Positions 46,322-56,130 of a DNA stretch of 64,000 bases are shown in pieces. A model generated the notes under the pieces. That model ran no database searches. It saw only the letters and a list, made by a program, of their open reading frames with translations, and was not told the DNA's origin. The stretch is taken from positions 1 through 64,000 of the forward strand of contig PVNU02004129.1 of assembly GCA_003013855.2 (NCBI GenBank), written 5' to 3'. Numbering within the stretch: the first letter of the stretch is position 1; the number at the start of each line of letters is the position of its first letter. This stretch comes from Liriodendron chinense (taxonomy: Eukaryota; Streptophyta; Magnoliopsida; Magnoliales; Magnoliaceae). Position numbers and translations under genes: made by a program.

Positions 46322-46977
46322 TGTAGGACAGGAACCCCCTGATGAAGGGTGCGGATCAAGCACATTCCTATCGCACATGGACCAAAAAAAGATCAAGGAA
46401 AAATCGACAATTTTCACATGAATGGACCAAGTGAATCGTAAATTAGCCATAACTCTTTATCTAGGAGGAGTTACAGGATGCACAGCATTTGGATTCCTAC
46501 TGAAATGACGGTTTGTGGTGAACCTCTATTAGTTTCACCAGAAAACGCACGGTCACAGTAGAAAAATGAAATTTTAAGAAAAAAATATTATTTTAATCAT
46601 TTCAATTTTTAGTGTGTTTCCTTCTATATTTTAGAGTTTTTGTTTATTTAGGAGTTTATATATTTACCGAATAATGAATTTTATAAAAACTCTACTTAAT
46701 AGTCATATTTAATTAAGAGTTAACTAATTTTAGTAATTTTCTATTTATGAAAACTTACTATTTTTAATAAATAAGAATTAGGGTCTGTTTAGGAATATAT
46801 AATATTATTAAATTCGTTTTTAATGTATTTCTCATTATTATTCAATAAAATTTTGGTTTTTATCAATTTTCTCTTGTGAATTTAAGATTTCCCTCGTAAA
46901 TTTGAAGCAGTCCGTTTGAGAAGTCCCAAAAGCCTTGTGGGAGACGGTGATCAACCTCGCCACGTCCCCCTACATCA
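46322..46977 (+). repeat. 3' LTR of the gag-only element
   Basis: 656 bp, colinear with the 5' LTR but shorter near its end, where the '...tgtggattcaaggtagttatcctg' stretch is lost. Confidence 0.85.
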
Positions 46978-47245
46978 CACAATGATGTTTATTCGTCATC
47001 CAACCTGTCCATAAAGTCACACACATACCTCGATGAAAGAAAAACATAAATATCAGCTTGATAGAAAACTTCCGGGGCTCAGAGAAGTTTTCAACTGTAG
47101 GTGTTCAATTCCCAATTTCCCCCTGGTGTGGTCCACTTGAAATTTGGATATGTTTTAGTTTTGGGCTCATGCTCTAAAATGAGCTGGCAAAATGACGGCA
47201 GAGATCATAAAAACACATACGTCACCGCAGGCCCCACATATTCCT

Positions 47246-48387
47246 GACACCTCGTATCTATGAGGTGTTGGGGTTCCACACGCAATGACGCAATCCGCGT
47301 CCCATCTAGTGATCCAGGCAGGTGGGTTGATAGGCCCAGTGGAGATGGCGGGCGCCCCAAAAATCTTCAAGAATATTATTAATTCTCAATCCGTAGATGG
47401 GTGGCCTACAATTTTAAGGATTAAATAAATCAACGTTCCACATTCCATAGAGAAAAAGACCATACATAGGAGGGTTAGGATATTCCACATTCGGGAGATT
47501 TTTTTGGCATCCTTCATTGCGTGTTGGGGCATCATCTGTCAGCAGTCCGGAATCTGGATCTCTGAAGCATGGGCCCCACAACGAGTAGAAAGATTGAATG
47601 GTGTACATTTGTTGAGGATACCAATCTATTTTGGGTCGCTTGATGCATGAACATTTGGATGTCATGACGCCCCAACTGCCCCAACTGGAGGTTATTAGAT
47701 ACTCTTGCTGCATGTGATGCTTGATATACATGCACTCAGATATTGTATCTGTGGCATAGACTAACTCAAATCAAACCGTCTAAACTGTGGAAGCCAATGT
47801 AACAAAGATTAATCTCAATCAGAATGGTCGAAAAATCCAAACCTCTAATTCGTGGACACTTGTTTGCTGAAATAAGACGGTTGGATATTTTTCAACTCAA
47901 CCGTCCAATAAATGTCCACCAATCTGGGAGTCAGATAATTAAGTGTTTTTTCTTGGTTTGTGATGCATTTCAATTTGAACTTTCGGTGCCTGTGTATCAT
48001 CCATCATGCTCTGCCAGAGTATTATATTTCAATGAATTATAAGCAAATTGAGCATTACTTATCATCGCAAAATGCATGTGCATGGATGACTGAATGACCA
48101 ATGTCACCATAGACATGTATGGATATATGTCAAATCACCACTTGAGCTAAAAAGCTTGAACTAATGACAGAAGGTGTATCAATATGAGGGGACTTTAACA
48201 CTCCAACAACATGGCTATTAATTCCGTCAGTGCTATTAATGCCGGTGCATGCACTGACGGAATGCATGAGGTCGATGTAGACATGCAAGCTAAGACAAAA
48301 ATGCATCAACCTAAGATTGGCAATTAGTCGATATATATTGCGAGATTTTGAAAATATTCTGATATTATATTGTGAAAAGTAAATTAA
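47246..48387. other. No gene; one diffuse repeat
   Basis: 47860-47940 ('cggttggatatttttcaactcaaccgtcc') resembles 61735-61790. The antisense frames at 47414-47735 have no recognisable domain. Confidence 0.4.
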
Positions 48388-49239
48388 GGCTGTGTTTGGA
48401 TTACGAGTTTATTTACTTGAGCTACTTTTGCCTCCATTAGTTGATCTAGGTTTCTGCTGATTCAACATATACTGAGGACACATGTCTACAGCAGGTGACT
48501 AACCTAGTTGGAAGATACCTAGGTGTTTCAACAGCCGGTCTCAGATTTGAAATGCTAAGGAGACACAATAACCCCACCCGTGAGTAGGTGCATGGTGTGA
48601 CTAACCATATGGGTGTGTTGCGTAGCTAACAGGGTGGGTGCATTGCATGATTAAAAAAAATGTTTGATAAATAACATAGTTGCTAGCCAAACAGTGTAAA
48701 AAACAAAAAAAACAAAATCTTTAGAAAAAAACCCCTTTCACTATTTAAAAAAAAAAGCCTAATTAAAAAGTAATAATTCTAAAATGAAGAGAGAAATCTT
48801 TTTTTCAACTTTATTATTTTAATCTCAATTTTTTTTTTCCTTATATTTTGCTTTTACAAAGCCCCAAACCGCTGCAATGGTAATAATTCAATTATCCACT
48901 TTCCTTGATCGAAACATCATCGAAAAATGAAAAAAGCTAACAAACAAAGGACGAAAGGAGGAAGACACCTAGGGAGGAAAGGAAGGGAAGACAGATAGAC
49001 AATGGAGGAGGTACGGACCTGAATCACAACGAAGGAGCTCTTCCCTTCAACCATAGTAGAAAAGCTTTTTATTCATTTTTTTATTTTTATTTTTTATGCT
49101 TAAGTATACAAGTCATCTTAAGCTATTACGCACCTCTCAAATGGCAAGTTATTAAACTAATTAACTTTTGTCCCATAAGCTACCGACTTGTTGCTGTCAG
49201 CTAAATCAGCAGCTTATCAACATGTATCCAAACGTGGCC
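48388..49239. mobile_element. Tourist-like MITE, 852 bp
   Basis: Ends GGCTGTGTTTGGAT and ATCCAAACGTGGCC are inverted repeats. The left flank is TAA and the right flank AAA, compatible with a mutated 3-bp target. A retroposon tail lies inside near 48660. Confidence 0.6.
48590..48659 (+). mobile_element. Retroposon 3' end, relative of 6669-6738
   Basis: GGGTGGGTGCATTGCATGATT followed by an A-rich tail matches the insert at 6669-6738. The 5' end and target duplication were not found; it may begin near 48490. Confidence 0.5.
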
Positions 49240-49673
49240 AAAAATGATAACAGCTATAGTACCGTTTACCCAGAGGCCCTTACAAAAACTACTAAAAACA
49301 TAAGGAATTTGTTATATAAATATATATCTAAAATTTAATTTTATTTATTAATTTAAATAATTTTTTATTTTTATATTTTTTTTTCAAAATTTGCTCAGAA
49401 ACACCTCAAATTTTGAAAATCTCCTATGAAATTTCTGGGCCAAGAAATTAAGGAGAATAAGATTTGTCACTATGGTGGCAATTGTCCGAAGAGATCTCAT
49501 CACCTACAGCTGGATGTATGCTAACTAAAACATGCAATCCTCCTTTAAATTTTTCCTTCCATTCTCATCTAGGCCTGTGAAAAAGCTGGGTTCCAATGTC
49601 GGATCAATGGCCATGAGGCCCTCTTAGTCTTGACCATTCATGATGGAGGCTTTGGTAAGTATGCGTGCGTGTG

Positions 49674-49728
<55 letters not shown>

Positions 49729-50874
49729 AAATCCATTTTCAGCTGATCACATCAAAAGATAATGTGGATTAGTGCTTCAAACCATGATTGGGGCATTTTT
49801 CTTTAGGTTACTGAAGATCTCAGACAGTTAGGTTGGTGGATCAAAGTCTATGAAAGGGAATTAGCAACCCATTGTAAAATGCACAGTTATAAGTGAAAAT
49901 CCTAGAAAATACCTAGAGCCTGGAAGAGCATACCAACAAGGCAAATCCCAGTCTGACAACACTCTTTCCCTCTTGATTTTGGAGACATTCAATGGTCCAG
50001 ATCTTTAACATTTCACCCACATGAAAATATCCTTGAAAATCAGGATTATTGGGTGGGCCACACCTGTACAATGAGTCAGGCGTTGGCCGTCCATTCATCA
50101 CTGTCATGATTTTTGTACCAGATGATCCATTTGCTCAGCTGATAAATCCACCTTTTCTTTCTTTCTTTCTTTTTGTCATTTTTAGTATGTTTTACCAAAA
50201 GTAGAAATGAAGGGTGTGTCTATCAATAACGGGGTTGCAAAAAGTGGCTTACTATACCTTTTGTACATGCAAACTGCCCCTATAAAAAGAAGCCTACATT
50301 GAGAAACAACATTTGATCTTATAATGATAGGGAATTTCTTTGATGGGCTGTTTAAAACAACTTCCTGGCAACATTGAGTAGGTCTACTCTATCAAAATTT
50401 TCACTTGAAAATATCTAGGGTTTGCTCCTTTATAAGAATTTAATATCAACCACCCCAATGTTTAGCATTTATTACTTTAAATGTACCATATGTTCACATC
50501 AATCCCGACCGTCCATTTCGTGCATCCAATCATCGATGGAGCATATCCAACTCATTGGATGATCTTAACCATCTGATTCCACCCATCAGTTTCAGACCAT
50601 TGAAGGTTTTCTTTTAAACCATCAATTTCTGATCCGTTTGATTTTGGTGCTATGCTCAGTACACAGTTTCGCCCATAATTCCAATGGTTTGGATTGATGA
50701 ACACACATGCGATATTTCTAGGGTACGTACTGACTGTCGAAGTCACCACCATTTAACGTGGTACCTTGTGGCAAACATACGCAAGAATCTATTCCTTCCA
50801 TCCATATGTATATCTTTGTGAATATAATTACATAAACACATATAAGTTAAAACCACATAATTCATATACACGAC
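49240..50874. other. Downstream flank of the VQ gene; no gene seen
   Basis: Contains (GA)n at about 49676-49722, a (TTTC)n tract at about 50157-50172 and otherwise single-copy-like sequence. No clear AATAAA for the VQ gene is visible on the minus strand within 100 bases of its stop. Confidence 0.45.
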
Positions 50875-51300
50875 TTACATAAGCTTCAAAGGGTTTGAAG
50901 GCAATAGCCCTGTGAAGTTTTCCATCATCTGGGGTGTGAAGACATCATCAAACCAATCAACGGACGACGATTCTCGACTTGGGTCCATGCCAGGGAACGA
51001 CCCTGAATGGCCAGGATCATCTTCCTGGGCTCTGGTGGCCCGATCAGGGGGCTTTAAGAGATCATCAGCTACACCTATCTCAACAAATTTCGGAAAGCTG
51101 GGCGACGACGACGACGACGACGAAGATGATGATCGATAATCGGCGTCCCGCCCTGTGAGCTCTTGAACCAGGGCCCTGAATTCTGAGGCACTGGTCTCCA
51201 CCCTCATGGGGTTTGATATGTAGACAACCTTGATTGGTTTCTTCTTTGGTTTGGTTTGTTTGGGGCTTCTTTTGCGATGAACACTTAGCTTGTTTTCCAT
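50875..51300 (-). CDS. SIB1: VQ-motif protein, SIB1/SIB2 (sigma-factor-binding) type, 141 residues
   Basis: A plant VQ protein. Members bind WRKY transcription factors through the VQ motif, and SIB1/SIB2 of Arabidopsis also enter chloroplasts and bind sigma factor SIG1, working in salicylate/jasmonate-linked defence. Residues 8-25 are highly basic (RKRSPKQTKPKKK), fitting nuclear or plastid targeting. KVVYISNPM (24-32) is the stretch I associate with this subgroup, and the VQ motif FRALVQELTG is at 41-50. A run of ten serines (57-66) follows. The acidic C-terminus contains WFDDVFTPQMMENF (116-129), a likely conserved tail. The length is close to that of Arabidopsis SIB1. The start is the first ATG after a TATA-like box about 60 bases upstream, and there is no intron, as usual for the family. 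The subgroup assignment is by eye; orthology to SIB1 rather than SIB2 is not settled. Confidence 0.9.
   Translation of the reverse strand: MENKLSVHRKRSPKQTKPKKKPIKVVYISNPMRVETSASEFRALVQELTGRDADYRSSSSSSSSSSPSFPKFVEIGVADDLLKPPDRATRAQEDDPGHSGSFPGMDPSRESSSVDWFDDVFTPQMMENFTGLLPSNPLKLM
51098..51132. repeat. Trinucleotide repeat in the VQ gene
   Basis: A run of GAC/GAT-type triplets on the plus strand, coding for ten serines with TCG then TCA/TCT codons. It is likely to vary in length between individuals. Confidence 0.85.
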
Positions 51301-51354
51301 CTCTTGGGCTCTTAAAGAGTGATAAAGATACAGTAAAAGATGGGTGAGGATGTC

Positions 51355-51364
51355 TTTTAAATAG
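51355..51364 (-). promoter_or_regulatory. TATA-like box of the VQ gene
   Basis: CTATTTAAAA on the minus strand, 55-64 bases before the ATG, which would give a leader of roughly 25-30 bases. Confidence 0.6.
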
Positions 51365-53017
51365 GCGTACGGAAGGTGGTTTCTAGGAATGGGGGTGGAA
51401 GAAAAAAGGAAAGGAAAGAGGGTGTTGGATGGAAGAAATGAGCAGGTGGGAAGAAATGAGAGGGAGAAAAGAGAAGGTTCGGATAGAGAGAACAGATCAA
51501 CTACAGGAGATGTACCTCAACTTATGGTACTATACCATCTTTTCTGCTGACATGTCTGTTTTGTGGTACATCATTACCATTAAAAGGTAGGCCCCACAAT
51601 GAAGATTATGTGGTATAAAAATCATTTTGGCCCACTTATCAGGTGGGCGAAAAGGTTGGAATCAATAGATAGCCGACGGTATTGTTCAACATACAAGTGG
51701 GGTCCACCTAGTAATCCTATTAGTTTGATTTTCTTGGATAGTTGTATATATGGTATGGCCTATGGTTTTGATGGTCCTGATTTGCTTAAAAATAGAATAA
51801 TTGAAATAAATACGGGACGGTACATGAAACTTTGGTACCATTGTCTGTATGGATAAGTTCTCTCGGCTAAATGGTGGGAGAGATTTACATTTTTCCTCTA
51901 TCGCGACTAATGATTTTATCATGTGTCGCACCATTGGGGCCCTTATGTTAATATGTTCTGATGATCTAAACCGTCCATATTAGGAATATATCCATATGAG
52001 ATTTCGGAAGGAAAAAAAAGAATGGATGGTTATGAATACATGTATCTGTTTCTGTATCAAATTCAACTCCAAAATCAAAGGTAAGGATCATTAATAAAGT
52101 CTAATTTTTCTCAAAATACTTATATATTGTATTTGTAAGAATATTTATGGTACAGATCATCAGATAATCTTAGAATGTAGGTCTCAATGGAGCTACATAC
52201 AATGGCCACCGTCAGCCGCGACGTAGTAAAAAATAACCCAATGGCGAAGGGCGCATGATCTACCTTTCATTAATTTGCCACGTGTCGTCCGTAGAAAGAT
52301 AGCCTGGATGTGATGACGTGGACTCTAGGTTTGATGACATCAGAGACTGACGTGGTCATGGTCGAGGGTGCGGCTCGATTATAAGCTAGGCTTCAGCTAA
52401 GCTTGACTCGGCTTGTTTTGGCGTCATAGAGACACGCCATCCAGAAGTACGTCCCACACGTGACAACATGGCACACGTGTGCCGGATCCTAGACCTTAAT
52501 ATGGTAGTCTCAATGGTGAATACACCTTAGCCCAGAACTTCGGCTGGACAGTTCGCTTACCAGGTGGGCCACTTATGTATAAAGAAATCGACGGTTTAGA
52601 AAATGACAATCAACGGTGGAGAATTTCTAGTGTCACTTAGCACGACATCCAAGCCGTGAATTGGAACAATCCACGTATTCATATCCACAGTATATCTGAC
52701 TAGAAAATGACAATCAACGGTGGAGAATTGCTTGATGAATAGACCGTCCCGATTTTCTGAATGGTTGATCTTTAAGATTCTTTCCAGCTTATGCACGGCT
52801 CTGATGTTTCGCACATGTGACGTCACAGCTGAAAAGAAAGGGTCACGTGCTAAAAGTTCACATACAGCATGCATTGTATGAGAGCATTCTAGAGATATTG
52901 AAGCTGGAATGCACACATGACTCGCCGTACCATCTACCCACTAAGATGCTCCTTGTGGGGCGCGGCTTCGCTGGATCCCCCGATCCACCGAGGGGCGTGG
53001 ATCCCTTACCATGCCGT
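51365..53017. other. Upstream region of the VQ gene; no other gene seen
   Basis: 51380-51480 is a G/A-rich stretch. A CACGTG-containing stretch occurs near 52275 and 52455-52480. An exact 29-bp direct repeat (TAGAAAATGACAATCAACGG...) lies at 52597-52625 and 52701-52729. Frames here show no domain. Confidence 0.45.
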
Positions 53018-53500
53018 CCGCTATGTGGTGTGTGTATTACATCCATGCCGCCCATTCATTTTGAAAACTAATTTTAGAGCATGATTCAAAAAATGAAATA
53101 AATCCAAATCTCAGGTGGACCATAATACAGTAAACAATGGTACTCAACCATTAAAACTTCTTGTGGGTCACATAAGTTTCGGGTCAAGCTGATATTTGTT
53201 TGGTATCTTCATGCATGTCTTTGTAACATTTTCAACAGGTTGGATGGAAAATAAACATTCCATTGGCTCTTATGAAGTTTTTAATTTGAGGGATTTAGTC
53301 ACTACTATTTCACCGTGGTATGGTCCACTTAAGATTTGGATCTGCTATGTCCTAAAATAAGTTTTCAAAATGCATGAACAAAGTAGATGTAAGTTACATA
53401 TATCACAGTATAATGTCCTAAAATGAGCTTTTAAAATGCATGGAAAGTATAAATGTAAGGTACCTACATCACTGTAGCCCCACAGTTGGGGATCCACGCG
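53018..53500. mobile_element. Family M MITE, near full length
   Basis: Arms pair, and the outer motifs 'gaggggcgtggatccc' and 'ggggatccacgcgccctcgc' (to about 53515) are inverted repeats too. About 60 bp of the right arm is duplicated ('atgtcctaaaat.ag.ttt'). Confidence 0.7.
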
Positions 53501-53540
53501 CCCTCGCTTATGTAGGAAGCTAGCACCATGAAACCAATGG

Positions 53541-54065
53541 GACGCGGATTGCCCGCTAAAGCCTTTTGCAGGCATCTCCTGCGCTCAGAATCTAGGTGGG
53601 CCCACCATGATGATTGTGAGAAATCTACACTGTCCAACTGTTTTGTGAGATTATTTTAGGCGTTCCGACAAAAAATGAACCGGATTCAAGACTCAAGTGG
53701 GCCGAAAAAGTGACGATTGAACTTCCACGGTTGAAATATTCGTGGGGCCACAGAAGTTTTGAATCTGGATAATATTTGTGTTTTCAGTTCGTCTAAGTAG
53801 GAATGACATTATGAAAGGTATGGATGGCATATAAACATCACTATGGACCCCATAGAGGTTTCAACGGTAAGAATTTTCCTACTCAACTTTTGCTTTAGTG
53901 CGGCCCACTTGAGTCTTGGATTCCGTTCATTTTTTATCTCAATGCCTAAAATGATCTCACAAACTGGTTGGACGATTTAGATTTCTCACAAACATCACGG
54001 TAGTCCCCACATAGATTCCGAGTGCAGGAGATGCCTGCGAAAGGCTTTCGCAGGCAATCCGCGTC
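53541..54065. mobile_element. Family M-related MITE, subfamily N, full length
   Basis: Ends GACGCGGATTGCC and GGCAATCCGCGTC are perfect inverted repeats continuing into 'agccttttgcaggcatctcctgc'. The flanks 'aaaccaat' and 'aaagcaat' are a possible decayed target duplication. This copy defines subfamily N. Confidence 0.75.
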
Positions 54066-54145
54066 TAAAGCAATAGGCCCCACCGTGAAGATCACCACCC
54101 TTGAAAGCAATAGGCCCCACGTGAAGATCACCACCCTTGAAAATC
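54066..54145. repeat. Two-copy tandem repeat, ~37-bp unit
   Basis: 'caataggccccac.gtgaagatcaccacccttgaaa' occurs twice in a row (54071 and 54108). Confidence 0.85.
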
Positions 54146-54399
54146 AGGCCCATTGCTCATAAGGTGAGCTACGACTGGATCTTGAGTCAGACCTTGGCTA
54201 CATTAAGTGCTTAGGAACTTTTTCTTCCCATGCACATGATTGTAGGAGAACATGAACAATGCATCATTTCCGCGGATGTCATTTAACTGTCCACTTCTTT
54301 TCTTTTCTTTTTTGCTAAAATATAGCTATTTTCAAAATGATCGTGATGACATTGATTACAATGTAATCCACATTCTGCTCTGACCCACTTTCTGGTGGG
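54146..54399. other. Short spacer, no gene seen
   Basis: Nothing recognised. Confidence 0.4.
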
Positions 54400-54830
54400 A
54401 TGTGGATTAAATGGACAGACTCAGTCCAAGCAAGGGGTCTATAGGAATTGAACGGCCACCGTTAAAAACTTCTTAGGAGCCTCCGAAGTTTTGATCAAGG
54501 TAATATTTGCCTTTTACCTTCATTCAGGTTGTCATTGTGGCAGGCTGAGTGAAGCTGATAACCTGGTTTCAACATTGAGGTATTGATTTCAAGTGGGGGT
54601 GGGTAACATTGCCTTGTGACTAACGGTGGCCGTAGGTGTACTAACAATTGAGTATGTATACTAACAAAAAAGAAAAAGTTGTCATTGTGACATGATGAAC
54701 AGGTTTGATGGCAAATTATGAACATCTCCGGATGGCAAATAAACATCTCCAATCAAAGAAGGTTTCAATGATGAATCGTCATAATCACTACTGCTTCATG
54801 TGGTGTGGTCCGCTTGAGCCCTAGGTAGAT
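54400..54830. mobile_element. Family M MITE, degraded, split by a retroposon
   Basis: Central family blocks 'gaacggccaccgttaaaaacttcttagg', 'tcattcaggttgtcattgtgacatgatgaacagg' and 'gtggtgtggtccgcttgag' are clear around the insert at 54540-54677. Confidence 0.65.
54540..54677 (+). mobile_element. Short retroposon, 138 bp, with 12-bp target duplication
   Basis: GTTGTCATTGTG is repeated exactly at 54528-54539 and 54678-54689. The insert ends in an A-rich tail (AACAAAAAAGAAAAA), the mark of target-primed reverse transcription. Promoter boxes are not clear, so SINE or truncated LINE remain open. Confidence 0.75.
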
Positions 54831-55281
54831 GTATGTGATGGGGACACCACGTGCTAAAATTTTTCTTCATCTATTCAGGGGGGTTTAACCTTTCATTTAC
54901 TTCTAGTGCTCTCCACTTGGCTCCAATTCCTTTTCCCATTGACCTCCAATTTTACAAGTTCTCAAGTGAGCCCTTAGAGTGGGCTAACCCTTTCATTTAC
55001 CATTTTTTTTTTTTTTTTTTTGGTTATGCGAGAGGATTAAATTTTATTCATAGTAAGTGGATAAGTAACTGATTTGAGAGGATTAAATGAGTTTCTTTTC
55101 TACTTACAGTAAGTGAATAAGTAACTGATTTAAGATAAGTAGGTTTGGTTCATGATCAATTATAAGTAGCTTTTTTTTATTTATTTAAAGTTAATCAATT
55201 CAATTTGATAATTAGAAATCAAGATAAGCTAGTTAAGACATAAGTGGCTTAAGTACCTTACTATATCCAAACGCTCCCTTA
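54831..55281. other. No gene; MITE-like AT-rich right end
   Basis: 54995-55019 is a poly-T tract followed by LINE-tail-like sequence. 55080-55278 ends 'atatccaaacgctccc', resembling the right end of a Tourist-like MITE, directly before the next one begins. Confidence 0.4.
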
Positions 55282-55469
55282 GGGCCTGTTTGGATTTTAA
55301 GCTACTTAAGTTATCACATAAGTACCTTTATACTTAATGAGCAAATATGTATGTTTGGCATACAACATACTCATCATCCAAAAAGTAGAAAAGCATGTTT
55401 GATTTTCAACATCATAAGTAATCTTCTTTCAAGCCTATTTGATCCCCCTCACATCCCATGTCCATCATG

Positions 55470-56130
55470 TGGGGCTAACCTTTGATGTGGTTCGTTTATA
55501 GTGTGGCCCCCACTAATATGGGCCATCTATCATGCGGGGCCCACCATGGATGTGGGTCATTTATTATTAGGGTCCGACCTTTAATCCGCAATACCATTTA
55601 TTAGGTAGGGCCCACCTTTGATATTGGTCATCCATCATATGGGACCACCCAATGTTATTGTCTATTATGTGTGGACCATCTTCAATATCCACTGTCCATC
55701 ATGTGGTGCCCACCTTTGATGTGGACCATCCATCATGTGGACTCACCTCCCATGTGGGCTGTCCATCATGCGAGGCCTACCTTGGATATGGGCCACTCTC
55801 ATTAGGCCGACCTTTGATGTGGGTCACCATCATGTGCGGCCCACCTTGACATGGATCATCCATCACATGGAGCCCACCATTATTAATTGCCCATCATGTG
55901 GAGTCCACCTTTGATTTGGATTGTCCATCATGTGGGCCCCACCTTCAATGCAGGTTGCCCATCATGTGGGGCTCCCCTTGGATGTGGGTCATTCATCACT
56001 AAGGGGTGACTTTTGATGTGGATCATCCATCATGTGGGTCCACCTCGATATGGGCTATCATCATGTGGGGGCCAGCTTCAGTATACACTGCCCATCACAT
56101 GGAGCCCACCTTTGATGTGGACTGTCCATC
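55470..56130. repeat. Degenerate minisatellite, ~30-50-bp units
   Basis: Units of the kind 'ccatcatgtggggcccacctttgatgtgg' are repeated with many changes. The same words continue at 58081-58380 and 59060-59330. Confidence 0.85.

Larger units (their letters stand above)
44422..46977 (+). mobile_element. Short non-autonomous Ty3/gypsy-type element with gag remnant only (TR-GAG-like), 2.56 kb
   Basis: Two LTRs (44422-45114 and 46322-46977) start TGTAGGACAGGAACCCC and end ...CATCA. An initiator-Met-like primer site TGGTATTAGAGC lies at 45117-45128 and a purine tract (AAGTGGAGGGATATGG) directly before the 3' LTR. CACAATG flanks both sides (44414-44420 and 46978-46984), of which about five bases are the expected duplication. 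The interior is only 1.2 kb, with no room for protease, reverse transcriptase or integrase. Broken frames near 45500-45570 (a 'TPEER...LFVAFILKGD' stretch) and 45625-45690 (a 'SWQRMKQRLLARF' stretch) match the retrotransposon gag domain. It would need proteins from a full gypsy element. Confidence 0.85.
44250..47245. mobile_element. Family M MITE split by the gag-only LTR retrotransposon
   Basis: Left part 44250-44420 ('gggcccatcacgatgtatctg' to 'cctagggcccacaatg') continues at 46978 ('cacaatgatgtttattcgtcatcc') to the right end near 47245. Confidence 0.8.

Noticed and set aside
50912..51139. 75-residue frame opposite the VQ gene
   Set aside because: Antisense shadow; its Asp run is the complement of the serine codons.
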